Below are positions 33,480 to 40,895 of a DNA stretch of 59,082 nt, piece by piece; position 1 is the stretch's first letter; each line of letters opens with the position of its first letter. The stretch covers positions 1-59,082 of the forward strand of contig DJPQ01000005.1 of NCBI GenBank assembly GCA_002439805.1. Reading direction: 5' to 3'. This DNA is from Bacteroidales bacterium UBA6408 (GTDB lineage Bacteria; Bacteroidota; Bacteroidia; Bacteroidales; UBA932). The notes beneath the pieces were generated by a model. The model worked only from the letters and a program-made list of their open reading frames with translations, made no database searches and was not told the origin of the DNA. The position numbers were made by a program, and so were the translations under genes.

Positions 33480-34510
33480 AATGAATAATTAATTTTTTAC
33501 CTAAAAATGAGCTTGTGCAGCAAAATGGCACATACAGTCGTTAATTTTGCCCCTATAAACAATAGGGATATGAGACTTATAGACTTTATGAACGCCTTTC
33601 CAGATGAGGCAAGCTGCAAAAGCAAGTTGAAAGAATACAGAGAGAAACAGGGTGTTGTATGCCCACACTGCGGATGTACACAGCATTACTGGAAGAAGGA
33701 CAAGGAATGCTACGAGTGCAAGCACTGTCGCTACAGGCAGAGTCTCAAGGCAAACACCGTGATGCACGGCAGTCAGCTTCCTTTGAGATACTGGTTCATA
33801 GCGATGCATCTTCTGACAAGCACGAAGAAAAGTTTCTCCGCCGCTGAACTTAAGCGTCAGCTTGGGCACAAGAACTACAATCCGATATGGGCGCTGCTTC
33901 ATAAGCTCCGTAATGCTATGGGTAAAAGAGACTCTGAATATGAGATATGTGGTATGGTCGAACTTGACGAAGGCTTCTTTTCCACGGAAACCCCTGATGA
34001 AGAGAAGGATAAGCCTCTCAAGCGTGGCAGGGGCAGCCAGAAGAAGAGCAAGGTGCTTGTAATGGCTCAGACTGAGGAAGGCAATCCATCCAAGAAATCA
34101 GACAAGCCCACTTCCGTGAAATATATCAAAATGTTCGTCATTGAGAACCTCAAGTCCGAAACCATAGATGAGAAGGTCAGGATGTACATAGACCCGGACT
34201 CAACCATCAAGTCAGACGATTCAAAGTCATATACAAACTTCAGTACAATTGTGAAAGAGCATATCCATCAGGTCATAGAGCCTAAGCAGGTCGGCAAGGT
34301 GTTGCCTTGGGTACACATCGCGATTGCCAATGCAAAGCGGCTGCTGCTGGATATCTATCACGACATTCGCCCGGAGTACCTTCAGAACTACCTGAACGAG
34401 TTCTGCTGGAAGTTCAACAGAAGGAACTTTGGCGACGCACTGTTTGACAGGCTTATGGTGACTGCTGTCTCATATAAAAATCAATTTAGGTATAACATTG
34501 AGTAATCATT
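33480..34510 (+). mobile_element. IS1595-family insertion sequence, complete
   Basis: A 1031-bp element. Ends are imperfect inverted repeats: AATGAATAATTAAT..TACCTAAA on the left and, read inward, AATGATTACTCAAT..TACCTAAA on the right (21 of the first 26 bases agree). It is flanked by an 8-bp direct repeat TTAACAAA at 33472-33479 and 34511-34518, the duplication length expected for IS1595. It contains one transposase gene that nearly fills it. It separates the cas operon 3' end from the CRISPR leader. The exact duplication suggests a fairly recent insertion. Confidence 0.85.
33507..34505 (+). CDS. IS1595-family transposase (ISXO2-like)
   Basis: A 332-residue DDE-type transposase. An N-terminal zinc ribbon has two CxxC pairs (CPHCGCTQHYW, CYECKHCRYRQ). 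It is followed by the helical ISXO2-like LTSTKKSFSAAELKRQLGHKNYNPIW region and the catalytic domain starting CGMVELDEGFFS, with further acidic positions around IDPDSTIKSDDSKSY and the C-terminal LNEFCWKFNRRNFGDALFDRLM segment. The frame runs into the right inverted repeat, where it stops. The ATG at 33507 is used; an ATG at 33528 is possible. The frame is intact, so the element may still be active. Confidence 0.93.
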   Translation: MSLCSKMAHTVVNFAPINNRDMRLIDFMNAFPDEASCKSKLKEYREKQGVVCPHCGCTQHYWKKDKECYECKHCRYRQSLKANTVMHGSQLPLRYWFIAMHLLTSTKKSFSAAELKRQLGHKNYNPIWALLHKLRNAMGKRDSEYEICGMVELDEGFFSTETPDEEKDKPLKRGRGSQKKSKVLVMAQTEEGNPSKKSDKPTSVKYIKMFVIENLKSETIDEKVRMYIDPDSTIKSDDSKSYTNFSTIVKEHIHQVIEPKQVGKVLPWVHIAIANAKRLLLDIYHDIRPEYLQNYLNEFCWKFNRRNFGDALFDRLMVTAVSYKNQFRYNIE

Positions 34511-34543
34511 TTAACAAACTTGTCAAAGAACTCGGTTATGCAT

Positions 34544-35764
34544 CTACAAAATTGACGTCGCCCTCCACTTGCCGTTCTTTCTGACGCCGACGACCGTAAC
34601 GTCAGCATCCGGCTTGATGCGGGAAACAAGCTGCGCCGGGATAAAGCAGCCATCGACAAGGCCATACTGATTCCCCAATCTGTCCGTCTTCAGTCTGACC
34701 GGACCGGCAAAACATCGCACGTCGTCACGCCATTCAGGGAATCCGTCCGCCACGGCACACGAAATAACCCGTCGGGGACCGTCGCCGGGCTTATAAGAGC
34801 GGACAGCGTAGGCCACATTCATGCAACCAGCGGCGGGGACACCAGTCCGGGAAAGCGGAACCGCCAGCACGCGGCCCTTTTTGTCCGCGAGAACAATCTT
34901 CGTGACAATCCGCTTCCCGCCCTTCGCTCTGACCTCTCGTGTCATGAGAGGAATCATCTCGGAACACGGAGAATCCTGATAGACAAACTCTTCCGCAGCA
35001 GCCGTATTCTCCGCATAAAACTCCCGTCCGGTCCTTAGCGGCACCGTGCCTGGCGGAATGAACCTCATAATCTTTGAATATTCCGCAGACAGACACCAGG
35101 AGTTTTTCCTGTACGTATCGGAATAAGTCCGGAGTTCATAGGCCGCACGCCCATAGTCATTTTCCCGGATTAAGACACAGGCAAGCTTAAGCCTCGTTTT
35201 CCCGGTAAACTCCGGTTTGGACTGAATGAGCAGGGACTTGCACAAAGCGGACTTGCGGACGGAATCATCATCGAGAAAATCATAGAGTTCACTCCACAGA
35301 TAGCCGTCATTCTTGATTTTAAGAACCTTTCTGAACAAAGAAAGCGCATCATCGTTCCTGCCGGCGACCATGTATCCCATTGCCAGAGCCCTGAGCAGGA
35401 AAACATTGTCAGGAAATCTCTTAGCCGCCCGTTCAAGAAAATCCGTCTCCTCAACAGACGGCACCGCGTTGGAAGCCATGTACTGATGTGCGTACAGAGT
35501 TGCAATATGCTGGACCGCCGCGCCGAGACACTGAAGCATGATTTCATCCCGTTCCATATAATCGGCAAGCCGGAGCATCTCGGAACCGGCCCGCCATGCC
35601 GGAACCAAAGAAAAATCGCCGGACTTTGAAATTGAATAATAGACCCAGAACAAGGCTGACGCGCTCCATTTGTCCGGACTTCTCGCGAAATCGTCCCTCG
35701 CCATTTCAAAAGCCTCCGCCGTCCTGCCGGCTTTCCTCAATGATGAAACTTCCTTGAATGACAT
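34544..35764 (-). CDS. TPR-repeat protein with C-terminal beta/OB-like region, CRISPR-linked
   Basis: A 406-residue protein. The start is the ATG giving MSFKEVSSLRKAGRTAEAF, 2 bases after the cas2-like remnant stop; 54 earlier in-frame codons overlap cas2 and primpol sequence and are not used. The N-terminal ~220 residues are helical repeats of TPR type (KAGRTAEAFEMARDDFARSP, RFPDNVFLLRALAMGYMVAG, NDDALSLFRKVLKIKNDGYL). The C-terminal part is beta-rich and ends LVSRIKPDADVTVVGVRKNG, which resembles an OB/cold-shock-like fold. It is the last gene of the leftward cas transcription unit before the IS and leader. No known Cas family recognised. It may be a genuine accessory factor or a passenger. 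Confidence 0.6.
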   Translation of the reverse strand: MSFKEVSSLRKAGRTAEAFEMARDDFARSPDKWSASALFWVYYSISKSGDFSLVPAWRAGSEMLRLADYMERDEIMLQCLGAAVQHIATLYAHQYMASNAVPSVEETDFLERAAKRFPDNVFLLRALAMGYMVAGRNDDALSLFRKVLKIKNDGYLWSELYDFLDDDSVRKSALCKSLLIQSKPEFTGKTRLKLACVLIRENDYGRAAYELRTYSDTYRKNSWCLSAEYSKIMRFIPPGTVPLRTGREFYAENTAAAEEFVYQDSPCSEMIPLMTREVRAKGGKRIVTKIVLADKKGRVLAVPLSRTGVPAAGCMNVAYAVRSYKPGDGPRRVISCAVADGFPEWRDDVRCFAGPVRLKTDRLGNQYGLVDGCFIPAQLVSRIKPDADVTVVGVRKNGKWRATSIL

Positions 35765-35766
35765 GG

Positions 35767-35916
35767 TCAAAAGAATATAGTGTTCTGCGTCTTGGTTATG
35801 ACATCGACGTTTATCGTCTTCCCGATTATCTTCATCATGCGCAGATAATCCGTCGTCACGGGAAGGACTATTATGCTGTCCTGGTTGTCGTAGGCAGCCT
35901 GAGGATGTTGAGAATC
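35767..35916 (-). pseudogene. cas2: cas2-like 3' remnant, N-terminal half missing
   Basis: A minus frame of 49 codons between two stops holds NQDSIIVLPVTTDYLRMMKI and then IGKTINVDVITKTQNTIFF, which resembles the C-terminal strand-helix-strand of Cas2. Nothing like the Cas2 N-terminus (catalytic Asp strand) precedes it; the frame is closed by TGA after seven more codons. It overlaps the primpol 3' end in another frame, and its stop is 2 bases from the TPR start. A deletion or frameshift at the primpol-cas2 junction explains it best. A very divergent, still-functional arrangement cannot be ruled out. Confidence 0.45.
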
Positions 35917-36770
35917 TCATACACATCCAGACCTACCTCACCTACGCTCGCGACAAGATTGCCGGCAATCTCATTCAGAACCTCAGGCACATACACAGTC
36001 TTTTCCTGCGTGACCCTCTTGGGACGCATGGCAAGCAGCTCTCTGATTTTCGCCATGGAATCCTCGTCCGGGTCGGAAGCCTTAACCGCAGGAGTTGTCT
36101 GCGGAGGCGCGGACTCGGCAATCTCCGCGACTGAGGCCTCAACCTCTTTCCGGAATCTCAGAAGTTCCGCCGGGTCTTCCGCAGGAATAAAGGCATTCAT
36201 ATCAACGACATCCGCATTAGGGTTATAATATGCATCCGAATCGACGCTCATGAAACAGGCCCGGGCGACATCCGACGTCTTGGAATCGACGACCTGCTGT
36301 AGGCCATAGGCAATGCTGTATTCATAGACAAACTTCTTGTAGAAGACAGAATACACCCCAGGGTCGTAGCATTTTTCCTTCAGTCTCATAAGCACTTTCA
36401 GCCCGTCCTGTCCCGGAGAAAGGAAACAGAGCAGAGTCCTCGAATCCGCCATAATCCTGCTCTTCAGTTCGGTGACGGACAGCCCCTTATCGCCTATGTG
36501 GTCGATGTCTATCACAAAGTGCTCAGTGTAGGCGAAATTCTCCGTCCTGCGGAACGGAGGATTGAATGCGGCGCAGACGAAGTACGGAAGCTGCTGCTTC
36601 AACTTAGAATACTGCTCCGCACTCATCTGACGGACAATCCGCAGCTGACTGATTCTTGAAGCCATTTCCGGTTTCGGATTCCGAAGCGCGTTATAAAGAT
36701 ATTCGAGGGGTATCTTCTTCAACGGTTCGGAAGCGCTCTTGACATTTGTACCTACGGACAGCATAATCAA
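35871..36770 (-). CDS. CRISPR-associated primase-polymerase (PrimPol, BT4734/VirE-N-like)
   Basis: A 299-residue archaeo-eukaryotic primase-type protein of the group found next to cas1-cas2 in type III loci, thought to make or extend DNA during spacer uptake. Motifs: FVIDIDH with Asp88 and Asp90, SPGQDGLKVLMRL (residues 118-130), and SDVARACFMSVDSDAYYNP (residues 166-184), matching the primase active-site order. The C-terminal ~100 residues include VYVPEVLNEIAGNLVASVGE and then end abruptly at ILRLPTTTRTA, where the cas2-like frame begins, so the natural end may be missing. It overlaps the cas1 stop by 4 bases (ATGA). Confidence 0.78.
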   Translation of the reverse strand: MIMLSVGTNVKSASEPLKKIPLEYLYNALRNPKPEMASRISQLRIVRQMSAEQYSKLKQQLPYFVCAAFNPPFRRTENFAYTEHFVIDIDHIGDKGLSVTELKSRIMADSRTLLCFLSPGQDGLKVLMRLKEKCYDPGVYSVFYKKFVYEYSIAYGLQQVVDSKTSDVARACFMSVDSDAYYNPNADVVDMNAFIPAEDPAELLRFRKEVEASVAEIAESAPPQTTPAVKASDPDEDSMAKIRELLAMRPKRVTQEKTVYVPEVLNEIAGNLVASVGEVGLDVYEILNILRLPTTTRTA

Positions 36771-37750
36771 ACATATTTCTTAAACTTCTGAGCCAGATTC
36801 TGAGCGTACAGCCCTATCTGCGTCGAGCGGCTGCGCTGCAGGCCCTTTTCCTCTATGACCTCTTCAAGATAGTCATTCAGCGACTGAATCAGCACCCGCC
36901 GGCCGAGAGGCTCCAGCCAATATGAGCCGTCGCCGCGAACAGAATAATGTTCCTCCGTGATGACATTCTGGCACAGGAGCGAAAAGACGACATAATCAAT
37001 CCACACGCGGTAGAGCTCAATCACGTCATATACGAGAACCGGCCTGTTATAGTCGTCGCGGTGCATCACTCCGACATAGGGGTCTATGCCGGCCTTGATG
37101 AGGGCACCCTCTATCCTGCCGTAAAGAAGACCGTAGCCGTAATTGAGCATCGCGTTGGCGACATCCATGGCGGGATGCTGGCTTCTTGAGTCAAAGCGGT
37201 ACTGCTCGGGAAGGAAAAGATTCATCGTGTCAAAATAAATCTTCGACGACACGCCTTCCCATCCCCGAAGCGTCGAGGATATGTCACTGACAATCTCTCC
37301 GTCAAGGGCTGATATCTTCGTCCGGTAGTCCTCCAGCCTGTTGATTGACTTATCCACAATACGCTGCATTTCGGAAGAGCCTGACGTGTTCATCATCAGC
37401 ATCATAGCCTGCTGGTTCTGTATCTTCTTGGAGATTACATCCTTAATCCAGCTGACGGCGTCATGTTCAAACGTGAAGGTCAGCTGCCCCTTACGTATCG
37501 TAGAGACAGAACCGTACTTGGGACTCCAGATTCTCCCCATCGGCATTCCCGACTGTCCCATGAATATGATTTCTATCTCGTTTTCCACCGCCAGGAGCAC
37601 GGCGTCGCTGGAAATCTGCGCACCCCGGCTCAGCTGTATGGAGCGGATGCCGGCGACAGGAATCTTCTGGACGCCGTCATGATTGGAAATCACGAATCCC
37701 TCGTTGTCACGGGACAGCGACACCCCGAATGTGTTAATGACCAAATCCAT
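36767..37750 (-). CDS. cas1: Cas1 integrase
   Basis: A 327-residue single-domain Cas1, the metal-dependent integrase that inserts new spacers at the leader end as a complex with Cas2. The N-terminal beta domain (INTFGVSLSRDNEGFVISN, IIFMGQSGMPMGRIWSPKYG) leads into the helical catalytic domain. Active-site residues are Glu165 in LRGWEGVSSKIYF, His230 in YVGVMHRDDYNRPVLVYD, and Asp242/Glu245. It is not fused to a reverse transcriptase or Cas6, unlike some type III Cas1 proteins. It overlaps the helicase gene upstream by 17 bases and primpol downstream by 4. No intact cas2 is present in the window. Confidence 0.95.
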   Translation of the reverse strand: MDLVINTFGVSLSRDNEGFVISNHDGVQKIPVAGIRSIQLSRGAQISSDAVLLAVENEIEIIFMGQSGMPMGRIWSPKYGSVSTIRKGQLTFTFEHDAVSWIKDVISKKIQNQQAMMLMMNTSGSSEMQRIVDKSINRLEDYRTKISALDGEIVSDISSTLRGWEGVSSKIYFDTMNLFLPEQYRFDSRSQHPAMDVANAMLNYGYGLLYGRIEGALIKAGIDPYVGVMHRDDYNRPVLVYDVIELYRVWIDYVVFSLLCQNVITEEHYSVRGDGSYWLEPLGRRVLIQSLNDYLEEVIEEKGLQRSRSTQIGLYAQNLAQKFKKYV

Positions 37751-39206
37751 TGCGATATCCTTCTATATAAATGTCATCGACGACAAAGAATTTTTCCTTC
37801 GCTCTCGTCATTGCCGTATAGACCCACTGGTAATCCTGTTTCGTAGGATTCAGCATGATGTTTCTCGGGAAACAGGCATACACATTCGTCCACTCTCCGC
37901 CCTGGGCCTTGTGACAGGTCAGCGCATAGCCGAAAGAAACGCGGAGGGCATTGAGATACTTGTCTGTCTTCATAAAGTCGTGGAAGCGCTCGTCGTCGTC
38001 CGAGATTCCCTTCTTCCTCATTCTGATGATAAAGTCGGAATAGAGCCGCCCCTGCTGCTGCGTCCCGAGATTTGGCTGGGGCTGATAGAGTATTTCATCA
38101 ATCATCAGCTGCCTGAATTTCTCGCCGGTGTATAATTCCTCAACCTCTATCTCACGGAAAGACAGGCCGGCACGGGATTCCGACGCCGGAGAGATGTCCC
38201 TCACTATGACCAAGTCTCCGTTGCGCAGCCCGGAAACAAGATTGTTCTGCACGACGAGCAAGAGTTCGCCAGGCTGCAGCGGTCCGCCGTAGCCCAATGA
38301 GTCGCGGAACCTCAAACTGAAATTGTAGCATCCGGTGTTGCTCCTCGATATGAACACGGCATTGCCGTAATTCCCTCCACGCACATCGGAAAGATACTTT
38401 GAGGCCAGCACATCAACGGAACGGAGAAGTTCGATGTCCGGGACATATCGGAACGGCAGTTTTTCCCAATGATTGACCGCTCCATAGGGCAGGGTGTCTT
38501 CAGGCGCATCCTCCCATAACTCCCTGATTTCCGACGCCGCGCCGACGATTCCGTTGTCTCCGCCCTGACGCATTACCTGCCTGAGTTCGGCATCCTGAGC
38601 GTCAATGTCAAAATGTTCCTTGAAATACTCCGGGCACAAGGCCGGGCATTGTTCCCCGGTCACCGGCGCGAGCTGGCAAGGGTCACCGACGAAAATGAAC
38701 CTGGCCTTCTCGTCATATGCCAGCAAATCCGAAAGAAGCCTTCCGTTCCCGAACCTTGACTGAACCACAACTTTTTCCACGCTGTCGGAAATCATGGAAG
38801 CCTCATCGATGACATACACGTCGGGGCTGTCCGGCTCCGGACTGCCGAGGGAAAAGTTTATGACCAGCTGCAGCCCCTCCCTCTCCACGGAGTTCTCGTC
38901 CTTGACCTTTTTGGCATCCGCATTGAATCCCCGGAAACGGTAAATCTGGCTGTGAATCGTCTGAGCCTGATGCCCCGTGACATCTCCCAGAACCTTTGCC
39001 GCACGCCCCGTCGAGGCAAGAAGTCCGTAGCGTATCTTTCTTGCCTCCATGAAGCTGATGAGTTTCCGAACCAGCGTGGTCTTTCCCGTCCCGGCAAAGC
39101 CTTTCAGAATAAAAACTTTGGAGTCCTTATCCCTCAGGAAAGCCATCAGACGGTCAAGAGCCGCTTTCTGACCCTCGTTAAGAACAATATCCTTCTCGTT
39201 ACTCAT
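37734..39206 (-). CDS. RecD-like helicase within the CRISPR operon
   Basis: A 490-residue SF1 helicase. Start at MSNEKDIVLNEGQKAALDRL (8-base overlap with the csx1 stop); an ATG six codons earlier is possible. Motifs: Walker A ILKGFAGTGKTTL, LLASTGRAAKVLG, TIHSQIYRFRG, Walker B VYVIDEASMIS, FIFVGDPCQLAPVTGEQCPA, AVFISRSNTGCYNF, and the C-terminal YALTCHKAQGGEWTNVY and WVYTAMTRAKEKFFVVDD. It closely parallels the chromosomal helicase at 10002-11441 along its length. It lies directly before cas1 with a 17-base overlap, so a role in processing DNA for adaptation is plausible but not known for this family. Confidence 0.88.
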   Translation of the reverse strand: MSNEKDIVLNEGQKAALDRLMAFLRDKDSKVFILKGFAGTGKTTLVRKLISFMEARKIRYGLLASTGRAAKVLGDVTGHQAQTIHSQIYRFRGFNADAKKVKDENSVEREGLQLVINFSLGSPEPDSPDVYVIDEASMISDSVEKVVVQSRFGNGRLLSDLLAYDEKARFIFVGDPCQLAPVTGEQCPALCPEYFKEHFDIDAQDAELRQVMRQGGDNGIVGAASEIRELWEDAPEDTLPYGAVNHWEKLPFRYVPDIELLRSVDVLASKYLSDVRGGNYGNAVFISRSNTGCYNFSLRFRDSLGYGGPLQPGELLLVVQNNLVSGLRNGDLVIVRDISPASESRAGLSFREIEVEELYTGEKFRQLMIDEILYQPQPNLGTQQQGRLYSDFIIRMRKKGISDDDERFHDFMKTDKYLNALRVSFGYALTCHKAQGGEWTNVYACFPRNIMLNPTKQDYQWVYTAMTRAKEKFFVVDDIYIEGYRNGFGH

Positions 39207-40893
39207 AGTCTCTGAATCTGACAAAGTCGAAGTCTGACGTTTTCGTGCCGTCCGCGTTCTCGACCACGCGACGGGCAGTCGTCGAGGCTACGCAGCGGAT
39301 GCCGGAGGCCCTCAGTTTTCTGACAAGCATATATGTCAATGTCATTTCTCCCATAAGGTGAACAACTGCATTTTTACCGTCCGCCGCATCAAGAATCTTT
39401 GTAAATTCCTCACCCGCGACGCGTTCCAGCTCCGCAGAGTCCGCTTCCGGAGCCACGCTTCTGAACGGGATGTCAACGATTTCGCCGAGTTTCTTTGCCG
39501 CCGAAAGCTGCTTTTGAGACCAGTTGGAAGAGGGGTGATTGGAGTAGTTGATGAAGAGGGACGGAAGCAGAGACACAGTTCTTGTATCATCGACAAAAAA
39601 TATATGCTCCAACTGCTTGACAGCCGAATCAATGTTTGCCTTCAAGGTCTTGACTGTTCGACAGTTGCCATTCATCCCTGAATGATTAATGTCATTTCTA
39701 GTTTCCTGCAAATGACAGAAATCGGAAACAAACTGTTTATCCCCAAAGACACCATCTGAAGATATTCGCTGATAAAGATCTATATTTTCCACCTTTACGA
39801 ATACGGTTTTATTCTCTTTTTTGTCAGGATTTTTCTCCACAAATACACTATCAATCAGTGCTCTGAGTTCTTTGTCCGTTAAATCAATCTCATATTTTTC
39901 ACATAGATAAGACACCATACTTTCCCTTAGAAATGTTACGGCCTGCTGATAGAGTCCCTTATCCAAGCACCATCGCGCAGCGGAATATGTATCCTGAACG
40001 CTATTACCGCCAACAAATGAAGAGAAAGAATCTGTTATCTTGCCTATCAATGGGGTAAATGCAGGGATAGTCTCTTCTTTGATTCTCTCTTGCGATGTTC
40101 TCATTGATTGGATTGCGTCGCCTTTGATAACATCCATTCCACGGCAAAATGCCAAGTCATCAGCCATCGTCTTCAATGACCTGACATAGCTATTGAGTCC
40201 ATCAACATTTACATCCGAACGCTTAATTCTACGCTTAATCTCAATGCATTGGCCACCTCCCAAATCGCAGATTTCGTCCGCCTCCCCACTTCGCAGAAAC
40301 TGTCCGGCTGCAAATGCCCAATCCTGCAATCGGACGATAGGCAACAAATCCATTATCGGGGCAAATGTCTTTCCATCTACACTATTATAACGAGCCTCGT
40401 AGTTCCCATAAGAAGCATATTTAACCTTTACATTCTTCAAAAACTTGGCATAATTGCCAAGTACAAGAAGAAACATTGGGAGGTAACGATATCCATGCGT
40501 CAAGTCAAAATATAATTCGTCACCATCTTGCAACAATCCGAACATAGTGTCGAAAACCTTCCACATCTCTGCCTCGTTCTTGCCGTCAACGATGTTTTCC
40601 GCACATACTTTACACTTAAGTTTTGCGTTTGCGAGGACTTTCTCCAAACCTTCATAAGGCAGTGTTTCACCTTTCTTTTCCCGCGATGTTATTTCTGCGT
40701 TCCAATTGTCAGTCCTTGCCTTATCGGTCAGCATGATATACGCGACATCATCCTGTGACCATTCCCCCGCTCCGACATCCTTCAGTACAGCCTCCTGAAC
40801 AAACCGTGTATTTACTTTGCTATTCTTGCCAACATATGTGCAGGCATCATAAAAGTTTGCACCCAGCACCGACATAAAAACTTTCCTTGCCAT
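39199..40893 (-). CDS. csx1: CARF-HEPN ribonuclease (Csx1/Csx2-TM1812 type) fused to a ring-nuclease-like domain
   Basis: A 564-residue cyclic-oligoadenylate-activated RNase candidate. The N-terminal CARF domain (VFMSVLGANFYDACTYVG, ELYFDLTHGYRYLPMFLLVL around residues 126-145, YASYGNYEARYN) matches the TM1812/Csx2 family. The HEPN domain carries R-x4-H as RNDINH (Arg399, His404). An extra domain, residues ~443-564, runs from SLFINYSNHPSSNWSQKQL through VVHLMGEMTLTYMLVRKL to STTARRVV and a terminal FDFVRFRDYE. It resembles the small Csx15/Csx16/Csx20 ring-nuclease group in its TT-R and VRFR-Y motifs. If so, the protein both responds to and destroys its activator. 2 bases separate it from the upstream can2-like gene. 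Confidence 0.82.
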   Translation of the reverse strand: MARKVFMSVLGANFYDACTYVGKNSKVNTRFVQEAVLKDVGAGEWSQDDVAYIMLTDKARTDNWNAEITSREKKGETLPYEGLEKVLANAKLKCKVCAENIVDGKNEAEMWKVFDTMFGLLQDGDELYFDLTHGYRYLPMFLLVLGNYAKFLKNVKVKYASYGNYEARYNSVDGKTFAPIMDLLPIVRLQDWAFAAGQFLRSGEADEICDLGGGQCIEIKRRIKRSDVNVDGLNSYVRSLKTMADDLAFCRGMDVIKGDAIQSMRTSQERIKEETIPAFTPLIGKITDSFSSFVGGNSVQDTYSAARWCLDKGLYQQAVTFLRESMVSYLCEKYEIDLTDKELRALIDSVFVEKNPDKKENKTVFVKVENIDLYQRISSDGVFGDKQFVSDFCHLQETRNDINHSGMNGNCRTVKTLKANIDSAVKQLEHIFFVDDTRTVSLLPSLFINYSNHPSSNWSQKQLSAAKKLGEIVDIPFRSVAPEADSAELERVAGEEFTKILDAADGKNAVVHLMGEMTLTYMLVRKLRASGIRCVASTTARRVVENADGTKTSDFDFVRFRDYE

Positions 40894-40895
40894 AG

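Noticed and set aside
35765..35926. N-terminal extension of the TPR protein (MCMRFSTSSG...)
   Set aside because: It is cas2/primpol sequence in the wrong frame; the ATG at 35764 starts the helical repeats.
36767..37750. Possible reverse transcriptase fused to Cas1, suggested by RNA-like spacer bias
   Set aside because: Cas1 is 327 residues, single-domain, and no RT motif (YxDD) gene is present in the locus.
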